A stretch of 38,604 nucleotides of DNA from Candidatus Woesearchaeota archaeon. GTDB lineage: Archaea; Nanobdellota; Nanobdellia; Woesearchaeales; UBA11576. Location of the stretch: the NCBI GenBank assembly GCA_018675335.1, contig JABGYH010000008.1, forward strand, positions 1 to 38,604. The letters are read 5' to 3'. A model generated the notes under the pieces. The model was given only the letters and a program-made list of their open reading frames with translations. It ran no database searches and had not been told where the DNA came from. A program made the translations under genes and the position numbers. This document shows, piece by piece, positions 19,353 through 26,876 of this stretch (its first letter is position 1; each line of letters starts with the position of its first letter).

Positions 19353-19619
19353 ATGAAGTACGAATTAGAGCTTAACACCGCAGTTGAAGAGATAAAGCAA
19401 GAAAATGCAAAACTTGTATGCGTACAACTCCCAGATGGACTTAAAACTCAAGCTAAAGAAATTACAGATTTTTTACAAGAAAAAACAAAAGCAAAAATAA
19501 TTATATGGGCAGGAAGCTGCTTTGGAGCATGCGATGTTCCCCTCGAACTTGAAAAATTAGGTGTTGACTTAATAATTCAATGGGGACATAATAATTGGAA
19601 AAGAGGAATACTAAAATGA
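19353..19619 (+). pseudogene. dph2: Diphthamide synthase Dph2, N-terminal fragment only
   Basis: The 88 residues match the first domain of archaeal Dph2: VCVQLPDGLKTQAKEI, then WAGSCFGACDVPLE and LGVDLIIQWGH. C60 corresponds to the first of three conserved cysteines that bind the 4Fe-4S cluster used to transfer the aminocarboxypropyl group of SAM to a histidine of elongation factor 2. A full enzyme is about 320-350 residues. Here the second and third domains, with the other two cluster cysteines, are missing, and the frame ends after WGHNNWKRGILK. The promoter is intact and the stop overlaps the next start (ATGA). It is most simply a deletion remnant. A working copy elsewhere, or a retained one-domain protein, cannot be excluded. 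Confidence 0.75.
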
Positions 19620-20113
19620 TTGGATTAGCAACATATTACTTTGTAGCACTCATAGTTTTCTTAGGAATTTATTGCGGAGTCGCACTTGGCAAAATCGCAA
19701 AAGAAGAATTAGACCCTGGGAAAAAATATATAGAAATGTTTCAAGCAGCACTATTAAGTGCAATTGTTTGTTCTACATCTTATTTTTTCGGACTTCACTG
19801 GATGTTTGGATTATTAGTTTTTTTCCCACTCGCATTTGGAGCAGACTACTTAGTACGAAATCCACTAGTCATACAATTAACTTATGTACTACTAGGATTT
19901 TTATTATTCGCAAGTACCTCGTCCACAAAATTCTTTTTAGTGATTAGCAGTTTGATATTTTTATTTGGACTACCAACTGGAAGTTTATACGTACAAAGAC
20001 ACCCAACTCAATCAACTAATGTGATAGTATCAGATATGGCAGTATCCTACAGTGTGTTTTTTGTAGTTGCAATACTTACAAGTTTTTTAAGCATCATGCT
20101 AAATAACTTATAA
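19616..20113 (+). CDS. Small polytopic membrane protein (165 aa)
   Basis: The protein has five or six hydrophobic segments (about 5-27, 46-64, 66-84, 88-107, 109-127 and 143-163) with short loops and no catalytic motif that I recognise. I use ATG 19616 rather than the upstream in-frame TTG at 19595. The ATG overlaps the preceding stop as ATGA and has an AGAGG element about 10 nt before it. The coupling to the Dph2 fragment may reflect a deletion that joined the two genes. The function is unknown. Confidence 0.7.
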   Translation: MIGLATYYFVALIVFLGIYCGVALGKIAKEELDPGKKYIEMFQAALLSAIVCSTSYFFGLHWMFGLLVFFPLAFGADYLVRNPLVIQLTYVLLGFLLFASTSSTKFFLVISSLIFLFGLPTGSLYVQRHPTQSTNVIVSDMAVSYSVFFVVAILTSFLSIMLNNL

Positions 20114-20129
20114 AATTCCAACAAATAAA

Positions 20130-20834
20130 ATGAACTCACTCTTTAAGTACTGGAAGAAACATATTGATAATCAAAAACTGTACAGAGTATTTTCTCAAGA
20201 ATACTCAGATTCAATTAAAAAACAAGGTATTGACCCAAATAATAATCCGTACAAATCTAGCAACAGAAAAATAAAAAAATTATTCAGAATTCTAGCTTGG
20301 CTTGAAAGAACTCACAACTTTAATCACACACAAGATTGGGGTCGCAAAGAATTAGTAACAACTGATCACATAATAAAAGTAACACTCGAAGATATGGAAA
20401 AAAAATATATTGATTTCACACCTTACCCAAAAGAAGTTAAGTATTATCAAAAATTGATGCGAGGCAATGGTGGTGCACTAGTCTCAACAGTGCAAAAAAT
20501 AACTGAAGATATCATCAAAAGAAAACCAAAGCTCCCATTTTTGGTTAGATGGAAATTTATCACCAATCTTCATGATTGGACTCTTGCAAAAGGAGACCAC
20601 AAAATAAAAGTGTTATTTGTTAAGGGTTCTGCAAAATGTTTTGAAACTGCAATTTTTCAAAACAAACTTGGAACAACTTCAAATATTAAATCTCCTTTTG
20701 GAAGTTTCAAACATTTTCAAAGAATAGTAAAAGAAGCAGGTTTAAAAACATACAAACCTTTTTTTGAAAAAAATAAATGGTATAATTTACGAGTCCAGCA
20801 CAAAATACCTCCCGCAGATATTCAAGTATTGTGA
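20130..20834 (+). CDS. Unrecognised basic protein (234 aa)
   Basis: This is a Lys-rich, soluble protein with no signal peptide or membrane segment. It begins MNSLFKYWKKHIDNQKLYRV and contains an aromatic-rich middle (IDFTPYPKEVKYYQKL) and a C-terminal mixed alpha/beta part (HKIKVLFVKGSAKCFETAIF). I recognise no family or active site. A TATA-like ACTTATAAAATT overlaps the stop of the preceding gene about 20 nt before the ATG. It is the last gene before the tRNA that hosts the integrated element, so it is probably chromosomal. Confidence 0.6.
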   Translation: MNSLFKYWKKHIDNQKLYRVFSQEYSDSIKKQGIDPNNNPYKSSNRKIKKLFRILAWLERTHNFNHTQDWGRKELVTTDHIIKVTLEDMEKKYIDFTPYPKEVKYYQKLMRGNGGALVSTVQKITEDIIKRKPKLPFLVRWKFITNLHDWTLAKGDHKIKVLFVKGSAKCFETAIFQNKLGTTSNIKSPFGSFKHFQRIVKEAGLKTYKPFFEKNKWYNLRVQHKIPPADIQVL

Positions 20835-20900
20835 CCTCAGCCCAATAATCAAATAGTTTGTACTTGCATTTTATCTTATAAATGCGTTCCAAAAAGTACA

Positions 20901-20915
20901 GAAACCTTTATAAAG
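20901..20915 (+). promoter_or_regulatory. BRE/TATA promoter of the tRNA-Asn gene
   Basis: GAAACCTTTATAAAG is a good archaeal promoter match. Transcription would start near 20937, about 40 nt before the mature tRNA, leaving a short 5' leader for RNase P. Confidence 0.5.
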
Positions 20916-20975
20916 AAGCCCAAATTTTATTCAAGCTAATTAGAGCAGTTGTTTAATTCCAAATACCTGCAAAAT

Positions 20976-21074
20976 GCCCTCGTAGCTTAGCGGTGGAGCG
21001 TGCGAATCTTAGAATAAAATAAGATCACGAAGCTGTTAACCGCAAGGTCGCCAGTTCAAACCTGGCCGAGGGCG
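20976..21074 (+). tRNA. tRNA-Asn (GTT) with a 27-nt intron
   Basis: All arms are visible. The acceptor stem GCCCTCG pairs with CGAGGGC, followed by discriminator G at 21074. The D arm GCTT/GAGC encloses the GG-containing loop. The T arm is GCCAG-TTCAAAC-CTGGC. The anticodon loop CTGTTAA gives anticodon GTT. The anticodon stem TGCGG/CCGCA forms only after removal of an intron at 21005-21031. CCA is not encoded, as is usual in archaea. The 3' end of this gene is the apparent attachment site of the adjacent integrative element. Confidence 0.95.
21005..21031 (+). other. tRNA intron at non-canonical position 30/31
   Basis: A full bulge-helix-bulge fold is visible. The central 4-bp helix CGTG/CACG is flanked by the 3-nt bulges CGA and AAG, and the inner ATCTTA/TAAGAT stem closes an 8-nt loop. 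Cutting after the second base of each bulge removes exactly these 27 nt and restores the TGCGG/CCGCA anticodon stem. The splice junction is inside the stem (30/31), not at the usual 37/38. Confidence 0.9.
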
Positions 21075-21079
21075 CTCAT
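21055..21079. repeat. Left attachment repeat (attL) at the tRNA-Asn 3' end
   Basis: The 25 bp from the T loop through five bases past the tRNA match 32334-32358 at 22 of 25 positions. The last 17 (TGGCCGAGGGCGCTCAT, 21063-21079) are identical. This is the usual signature of tyrosine-recombinase integration into a tRNA 3' end. Confidence 0.85.
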
Positions 21080-21119
21080 ACTTTCTGTAGCCCTTTATGG
21101 GCGCATCATCATAATAAAA

Positions 21120-21629
21120 ATGATAAAACTAAAAAATTGGCTTAATTCAACTGTAATTGTACCTGCAATATTTGTTATTTTTAGCATAATTCTAATAATT
21201 ATTCCAAATATTTGCATAGGTAGAAAAAGCTTCGGCGCTCTTTGTTTAATATTTTCAACATTATTCTTAGCTAAAGAAGTTAAAAGACACTATTTTATCA
21301 CCCTGCCCGATATCAAGCATGAATTTAAATCAAAAAAACATAAAGACATTGCGTGGTATTTAACAAAACATGAAATAAAATATGTGTATCCAAAAATAAT
21401 AAAAATTAATCATAAAAAAATAACTATGGATTTCTATCTTCCAGAATATGACATATACTTAAATTATTTAACCACTCGTTTAACAGATAAATCAAACGAT
21501 AAATTAAGAAAACTATATACTGATGAGGGAATTTTAGTTGTAGAATTAGATTATTTTGACACATATACCCTAAAAGTTCTTGATTGGAAATTTAGTGAAA
21601 GAATGTTAAAATTACTTAAAAAATCATAA
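21120..21629 (+). CDS. Membrane protein with degenerate endonuclease-like domain
   Basis: This 169-residue protein has two membrane segments (about 10-32 and 36-52) followed by a small cytosolic domain. The domain reads HKDIAWYLTKHEIKYVYPK, then ITMDFYLPEYDIYLNY, then KLRKLYTDEGILVVEL. This follows the pattern of the restriction-endonuclease-like domain also found inserted in the element's helicase (ERDIANFLFKHNIKFEYEP, then YEPDFFIPDLNIYVEHWG). The acidic residue expected after the PD strand (Glu in IYVEHWG) is Asn here (IYLNY), so the domain is probably inactive and may bind DNA or a partner. It is the first gene inside the element. Its stop is 1 nt before the start of the DUF2779-type gene, so the two are likely co-translated. 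A weak TATA-like CCTTTATGG sits about 25 nt before the ATG. Confidence 0.65.
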   Translation: MIKLKNWLNSTVIVPAIFVIFSIILIIIPNICIGRKSFGALCLIFSTLFLAKEVKRHYFITLPDIKHEFKSKKHKDIAWYLTKHEIKYVYPKIIKINHKKITMDFYLPEYDIYLNYLTTRLTDKSNDKLRKLYTDEGILVVELDYFDTYTLKVLDWKFSERMLKLLKKS

Positions 21630-21630
21630 A

Positions 21631-23067
21631 ATGTCTCTGCTTACTAAATCCAAATACTTAAACGGAACTCAGTGCCCCAGATTACTTTGGCACGCAAATA
21701 AGAAACTATTGCCTGAAGTGTCTGTAGCAGACCAACATAGATTTGATCAAGGTTTTGAGTTTGAAAATGTTGCTCGAAAGCTATTTCCAGAAGGTGTTAA
21801 TTTAAGTAAACTTGATTTTCTAGGTAATTTGGATAGTACCAAAAGATTAGTTACTAAAAATAAAACCATTATTGAAGCAGGTTTTAAAGAGGATAATTTA
21901 TTTGTAAGATCAGATGTTCTTAAATTTACTGATAATGGTTGGAATTTATATGAAATTAAATCCACTACCTCAGTTAAACCACAACATATTACTGACTTAG
22001 CTTTTCAAAAGTTTTTAATTGAAAAAACAGGTATTAAAATAAACAAATGTTTTGTTCTATTTCTAAATAAAGCGTTTGTTAAACATGGAAAGATTAATCC
22101 TGAAGAAATTGTTTTTAAAAAAGAAGTTACAGAACAAGTTGGATTAATTGATGATATTGAGACTAATATAGATAAATATCTTTATATAATGCAACAAGAA
22201 AAAGCTCCTGAAATGACAATATCTAAAGGATGTAATAATCCTTATGAGTGTCCTCTAAAATCTGAGTGTTGGGGAACTCTTCCAAGTAATAATGTAACTC
22301 AATTAACAAATTGGAGACAATATTGGAAATTGTTTGAAGAAGGCATTCAAGATATTAATGATGTTCCTAAAGATACAATTCTTAAACCTAAAGATGAAGT
22401 TATTAGAAAAGCAGCAGTTGAAAAGAAAGTGCAGATTTCTAAAGAACACCTTAAACATTTTATGAATACTTTAGTATTTCCTTTATATCATTTTGACTTT
22501 GAGACATTTGATACTGCAGTTCCCATTTATGATAAATCTAGACCATATCAAAAGATTCCATTCCAATATAGCTTACACATCCAACATAAAGATGGAAAAA
22601 TAGAACACTTTGAATATCTTGCAGATGGAAAAGAAGATCCGCGTTTTAAATTATTAGAACAGTTAGAAAGCCAAATTGAAGGAACTGGTTCAGTCGTAGT
22701 TTTTAACAAATCTTTTGAGATTATGGTTTTGACCAAATTGGCAGAAGACTTTTCTAACCATGCTGAATGGATTAACAAAGTTTTAGGAAGAATTGTTGAT
22801 TTAGCAACCCCTTTTCAAGGATTTCATTATTACTGTCCCACCCAGAAAGGTCGTTATTCAATCAAAAAAGTAATGCCTGCAATAACTGGAAAAGGATACG
22901 ATAATTTAGAAATTAATAATGGAGCAGAAGCATCAGTGCAATATTTCAATAGCCACATAAAAAATAATACTCCCGATCCAAACCTAAGAGAAAACCTACT
23001 CAGATACTGCTGTTTAGACACAGAAGGAATGATTTGGATAATCAATGAATTAAATAAATTAGTTTAA
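21631..23067 (+). CDS. DUF2779-type protein: Cas4-like nuclease fused to DEDD exonuclease
   Basis: This is a 478-residue fusion. The N half (1-215) has a Cas4/AddB-like PD-(D/E)XK core: RSDV (D95) and YEIKS (E108, K110). It has four cysteines placed for a 4Fe-4S cluster: C15 (QCPRLLW), C201, C207 and C213 (CNNPYECPLKSECW). The C half (280-478) is an RNase H-fold, DEDD-like 3'-5' exonuclease: HFDFETF (D289, E291), a middle helix with RIVDL (D390), and CLDTEGM (D463). The layout matches the DUF2779 family, known from domain architecture in archaea and bacteria, for which I know no settled function. Cas4-like enzymes process DNA ends. It sits directly after the membrane protein, suggesting a membrane-associated DNA-processing pair. 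Confidence 0.8.
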   Translation: MSLLTKSKYLNGTQCPRLLWHANKKLLPEVSVADQHRFDQGFEFENVARKLFPEGVNLSKLDFLGNLDSTKRLVTKNKTIIEAGFKEDNLFVRSDVLKFTDNGWNLYEIKSTTSVKPQHITDLAFQKFLIEKTGIKINKCFVLFLNKAFVKHGKINPEEIVFKKEVTEQVGLIDDIETNIDKYLYIMQQEKAPEMTISKGCNNPYECPLKSECWGTLPSNNVTQLTNWRQYWKLFEEGIQDINDVPKDTILKPKDEVIRKAAVEKKVQISKEHLKHFMNTLVFPLYHFDFETFDTAVPIYDKSRPYQKIPFQYSLHIQHKDGKIEHFEYLADGKEDPRFKLLEQLESQIEGTGSVVVFNKSFEIMVLTKLAEDFSNHAEWINKVLGRIVDLATPFQGFHYYCPTQKGRYSIKKVMPAITGKGYDNLEINNGAEASVQYFNSHIKNNTPDPNLRENLLRYCCLDTEGMIWIINELNKLV

Positions 23068-23310
23068 TTTTTCTCGCCCGATAATATCCCTATAACAGAG
23101 ACTGAAATGCCCGAAGGACTAAAAGCCCACCCTAAATAAATTTATTTTACAATTTAAACTACCATATGTACATAGCACTCAGGAAAATCGGTTTTTTGAA
23201 ATTTAAGATCTTAATACTTAAGGGATTTTATCTTTTATTATATGATAGTATTTAATTACCAATTTAGCTTGTTTTTTAATTCTTCAACACATAGTTTGCG
23301 AATAAATTAG

Positions 23311-23323
23311 TAAATTTTATAAT
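23311..23323 (+). promoter_or_regulatory. TATA box of the membrane HNH gene
   Basis: AAATTTTATAATC is centred about 27 nt before ATG 23346 and implies a leaderless transcript separate from the preceding pair. Confidence 0.5.
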
Positions 23324-23345
23324 CTACAGTTATTAGTTTAATTTA

Positions 23346-24365
23346 ATGGCAAAAAATAAGGAGTTAAATATCATATTAATTGTAATAGGAGTCATCGTAA
23401 TTATTATTTCAGGCATTATATCGTTACTTAAAACTTTTGCAGGACCAATTGTTATTGTGTTAGCAATACTGGTCGGCCTGTTTTTGATTTTTAAAATTTA
23501 TGAACACATATATTTTTCAAGTGAAAAATTCAAAAATATAAAACAAAGTATTCAAACGCACATAGATGATTGTAATGAATTAAATCACCATATTGAAGAA
23601 TTAAAAGGTTCATATGTAAACATAAAATCATATGATTATGGGGAAGGTTTAATGAAAGATGCTAGTAACCACAATTTTAAAAGAAAAGAATGGTCTAGCG
23701 AAGTAAAAAACACTCAGGTTCATAACTGCTCAGCTTCTGTCTGTAAAAATGCAGGTAATCAACCACTTAAATATATGTGTAAATATTTTGACATAAAAAA
23801 AACAGATGAATCATTAACTCAATTTGAAACTGTACTTAACAACTTTTCCGCAGCGGAGGAAGGTAAAACTTTGTTGTTAAATCAACGAGATTCAAGTCTT
23901 AGCAATATAAAAAATTCTATCCCTGGGATAATAAACACTTTTAGTAAAAACCGATTAATAAAAGAGCTAGGATTTGAAGAAATTGATCTTAGTGATTTGT
24001 ACTTTCCAACTTATACATTCCAATATGTATCCGCAGGGGGAAATAGTTCGATGAAATATGATATTAAATTGAACATTGAAAATTTGAATAAGTTAGTCAT
24101 TTATTTGAAAGATCTGATCAAGTACAAAAAAAGCGTTGTAGGGCAAAGAGCATTAATGACATCTAAATTAAGAGAAAAAATTAAAATTAGAGATCATTAT
24201 ACATGTAAACTTTGTAATTTATCAACCAATGATGAAAAAAACTTATTATTAGAAATTGATCACATACATCCAGTTTCAAAAGGAGGGATTACAGCTGAAG
24301 ATAATTTGCAAACTTTGTGCTGGAGATGTAATAGATCAAAAGGTGCCAAAGTTTCAGCTTCGTGA
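23346..24365 (+). CDS. Membrane-anchored HNH nuclease
   Basis: The 339 residues start with two adjacent membrane segments (about 8-26 and 29-52). A largely helical cytosolic part with some cysteines (HNCSASVC, then YMC, around 125-145) follows, and the C terminus is an HNH domain (about 275-336). The HNH motifs are complete: CKLC (about 287-290), IDHIHPVSKGG (Asp-His at 305-306), NLQTLCWRCNRSKG (about 319-332). HNH domains cut DNA using one metal. Fusion to a membrane anchor is an architecture seen in anti-phage effectors and in some toxins. It has its own promoter. Target specificity is not visible. Confidence 0.8.
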   Translation: MAKNKELNIILIVIGVIVIIISGIISLLKTFAGPIVIVLAILVGLFLIFKIYEHIYFSSEKFKNIKQSIQTHIDDCNELNHHIEELKGSYVNIKSYDYGEGLMKDASNHNFKRKEWSSEVKNTQVHNCSASVCKNAGNQPLKYMCKYFDIKKTDESLTQFETVLNNFSAAEEGKTLLLNQRDSSLSNIKNSIPGIINTFSKNRLIKELGFEEIDLSDLYFPTYTFQYVSAGGNSSMKYDIKLNIENLNKLVIYLKDLIKYKKSVVGQRALMTSKLREKIKIRDHYTCKLCNLSTNDEKNLLLEIDHIHPVSKGGITAEDNLQTLCWRCNRSKGAKVSAS

Positions 24366-24616
24366 ACTGACATTTAATAATCCTGCTTTGAGAACCAGCA
24401 TTTAAAACATAAAATTATTGTATGTGATTAAAGACTGACTCACCAGAATACATCTTTTATAGTCCTACAATATGTACAAATATATTTTTGTTTTATTTTA
24501 GTGCCCACTGTCTGAGGGCCCATATATTTTTCCCAAATATGCAATCCAAGCCTACACCTAAAACGTTTCATCATTTTATGATTAATTTTATTTTATAAAA
24601 ATCTTTTTAAAAAAAA

Positions 24617-24847
24617 TTAAATAAGTTTTATCTCTTCATAATCTTTCAATTTCCTAGTTTGAAATTGTTTTTTCTTAAGTAAAACATAATATTCATATAA
24701 CCAAGGTATTTGCGGATACTTATCACTATCAACAAAAAAACGAGCACTATCCTCCCAATTCATCAAAGGAGCTAAAAACTCTTCCATCAATCGTATTCGT
24801 TCTTTTAATTCTTCTTTTGTAAACTCAAATTTTGCACGCATCGCCAT
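24617..24847 (-). CDS. Small unrecognised protein (76 aa)
   Basis: This is a short charged protein with two helical stretches (FTKEELKERIRLMEEFL and WLYEYYVLLKKKQ), no cysteines and no membrane segment. A convincing minus-strand TATA box (CTTATATATT, about 24869-24878) sits about 26 nt before the ATG, which argues that the frame is real. It lies next to the repeat-nuclease gene and could be a regulator or small partner, but nothing in the sequence shows which. Confidence 0.5.
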   Translation of the reverse strand: MAMRAKFEFTKEELKERIRLMEEFLAPLMNWEDSARFFVDSDKYPQIPWLYEYYVLLKKKQFQTRKLKDYEEIKLI

Positions 24848-24865
24848 TTAAGCCATTAAGAAATC

Positions 24866-24880
24866 ATAATATATAAGGTT
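24866..24880 (-). promoter_or_regulatory. TATA box of the 76-aa gene
   Basis: AACCTTATATATTAT read on the minus strand, about 26 nt before ATG 24847. Confidence 0.45.
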
Positions 24881-24975
24881 CACACAAGAAAGTCCAATGG
24901 GTAATGGAAACTTTATTAGTTTTAGTTCCAATATCATTTGAGACAATATAAAACTCAATGAGCACACCCTACTTT

Positions 24976-26466
24976 TTAATCTAATTTACAATATTTCCAA
25001 CATTCACTTAATGATCCAAATTTTCTTATAATAGTATTTGTACTAGGAAGACCATATTCCCGCTTAAACTCTTTGACATATGGTTTTCTCCCATGTTTGG
25101 AACAGAACCGAATTATTAAATCTCGAATCTCTTGTTTATCACAATATTTCTTGACATACTTTGATTCACTATGACCCAATTTTTTTTTTAATTTAGCCAA
25201 AGAAAAACCAAAAATCCTAGTATATGTGTTTGCTGATGGATAACCTTTAGCTTTATCTAATGTAGTTGCAGAAGGTAGTTTACTAAATTCTTTTTTGAAT
25301 CTGTACAATTCAGCAATTAAATCTTTTTTAGTCCACAAACCAATCTCTTTTCTTAGTTCATCATCCTCCATCTTAATAAATGACATACATCTTTTCGCAA
25401 GCAAGTCACACCCATTCTTCAATAGAATATCATGAATCTCCTTAGCATAAACATATTTGACTGGAAGTTTTTGCTGTTTCTTATTTTTTTGTAAACACCA
25501 AAAAGATATGTTTTCTGTTATCTTTAAATATTGCTCACATTGCTTGTCACTTCTGTTCTTAATATGATAATCAGAAAGTTTAGCATCAATAATTAAGTCT
25601 AAAGAAGGAATATAATTATCAGGGATTAGCAATTTATCATCAATAACAAACTTTTTCTTAACTATAGCATCAGGATACAATTCTTTTACTGCTTCTTGAA
25701 CAAAACGTTCCCATTTAAAGGGAAGACTATTCTTATTAGCCCATTCACTTTTTTTAAAACCTGCTTTTTCTAAAACTTCATGCCAAGTATTTACTTGCAA
25801 AATTCTTTTGACTATCACATATTCAGGTTTACCTGTTGAAAAATCCAGTGCTTTTGGAACTCTAGAATGTAATTTTTTAAAATCATGAAGAGAACTTATT
25901 ATCATTTTTTTTGTATATTTCATCTCTTTTGTTATATCCAAACCAGCTTTTTTAATAGCGTTATTCCAACTTCCAAATCGTCGATGATACAATATTGATT
26001 TAGGATAACTCTCATCAAGCTTATCAAATTCATTTACTTTAGGCGTGCGTCCTAATTTTTCTGATACTTGCTTTAAAATATCCAAAAGTTCATTATTTGA
26101 GTAATCCTGTCTTCTGCTAAGAGGAATCCCTGCTTTCCTTAGAAGATTATTCCACGTACCAAATCTTTGAGCATACATACTTGAAAAGTCTTTGGCATCT
26201 GGACTTTTTCCAGTTTTATTATATTTCTCTCTAACGCTATTGATTATATATTCATCAGTTACTTTTTTTCCAATTTTTCTTACAGAAATGATATTTAATC
26301 CAGCTTTCTGCAAAGCCTTATTCCACGATCCAAATCTATTTGAATATGTTAATCTACCCGGAAGACCTTTTCCAAAATCTCTAGATTTAGGAACTCTTCC
26401 CTGTTCTTTATAGAAAATAATTAAATAATCTAATAATTCATTATCAGTATATTTACGTTTAACCAT
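24976..26466 (-). CDS. HNH-associated-repeat protein with internal PD-(D/E)XK-like domain
   Basis: This 496-residue protein holds six copies of the roughly 50-residue repeat found beside HNH homing endonucleases (Pfam HNH_repeat; typical ending RFGSWNxALxKAG). Copies lie at about 6-57, 69-115, 122-177, 184-238, 378-431 and 441-494. These repeats are small DNA-binding modules. Between the fourth and fifth is a different domain (250-345) with IPDNYIPSLDLIIDAKLS, giving P282-D283 and D294-A-K296. This is a plausible PD-(D/E)XK active site preceded by helix KWERFVQEAVKELYP. No HNH motif is present. The arrangement suggests a site-specific DNA-binding endonuclease in which modular repeats read the target. 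It has its own TATA box (26491-26510). Confidence 0.75.
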   Translation of the reverse strand: MVKRKYTDNELLDYLIIFYKEQGRVPKSRDFGKGLPGRLTYSNRFGSWNKALQKAGLNIISVRKIGKKVTDEYIINSVREKYNKTGKSPDAKDFSSMYAQRFGTWNNLLRKAGIPLSRRQDYSNNELLDILKQVSEKLGRTPKVNEFDKLDESYPKSILYHRRFGSWNNAIKKAGLDITKEMKYTKKMIISSLHDFKKLHSRVPKALDFSTGKPEYVIVKRILQVNTWHEVLEKAGFKKSEWANKNSLPFKWERFVQEAVKELYPDAIVKKKFVIDDKLLIPDNYIPSLDLIIDAKLSDYHIKNRSDKQCEQYLKITENISFWCLQKNKKQQKLPVKYVYAKEIHDILLKNGCDLLAKRCMSFIKMEDDELRKEIGLWTKKDLIAELYRFKKEFSKLPSATTLDKAKGYPSANTYTRIFGFSLAKLKKKLGHSESKYVKKYCDKQEIRDLIIRFCSKHGRKPYVKEFKREYGLPSTNTIIRKFGSLSECWKYCKLD

Positions 26467-26876
26467 AGTAGTAATAATAGCTAGTTTTTATGGATTATAT
26501 ACTTTTTCTTTTTTGGTGCAATATAACTAATTTAAACAATTAAACCAATAAACAATAATAGGTATGATCACCAAAATTAATTTCTAATAGCGCAACAACT
26601 TTTATTTTTTTAAAATGGGTAACAGACAGTTTAATGGATTGGGGTTTTAAAAAAAATCAATACCTAAAAAAAGTCCTTTCTTTTGGAAGGGTGGCGTAAC
26701 TGAAATTTTAAGAGGTCAAACTGAGTTCAAAAAAAGTTGTTTCTATACTATCTTTAAGATTATCTTTAGGTATATCAAGTAAAGGATAATCCTAAAAATA
26801 CTTTAATACAAAATATAACATAATAGAATATAATAATAAAATAATAAATAATAATAAAAGAAATAACTAAAAAAAA
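26467..26876. other. 410-bp AT-rich non-coding region within the element
   Basis: The region holds the promoter of the 496-aa gene (AAAAAGTATATAATCC on the minus strand, about 26493-26508). It also has a bulged 11-bp hairpin at 26758-26791 and a nearly pure A/T tract with TAATAA repeats at about 26806-26866. No coding frame is supported. The hairpin plus AT-rich tract could be a replication or regulatory site of the element, but nothing more specific is visible. Confidence 0.4.
26758..26791. repeat. Imperfect inverted repeat in element intergenic DNA
   Basis: GATTATCTTTA pairs with TAAAGGATAATC (one bulged G) around an 11-nt loop. It lies about 85 bp downstream of the zinc-protein stop and has no T-run, so a simple terminator is unlikely. 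Confidence 0.35.

Noticed and set aside
19595-19616. TTG start for the small membrane protein
   Set aside because: ATG 19616 overlaps the previous stop as ATGA and has a better-placed purine-rich site; the extra seven residues are charged and precede the first membrane segment.
21090-21102. GCCC-TTTAT-GGGC hairpin right after the tRNA, as a terminator
   Set aside because: The stem is only 4 bp with no T-run, and the TTTAT may instead be the weak TATA of the first element gene.
23068-23345. Intergenic stretch checked for a small RNA
   Set aside because: No paired boxes, no convincing long stem, and the TATA box near its end is explained by the HNH gene.
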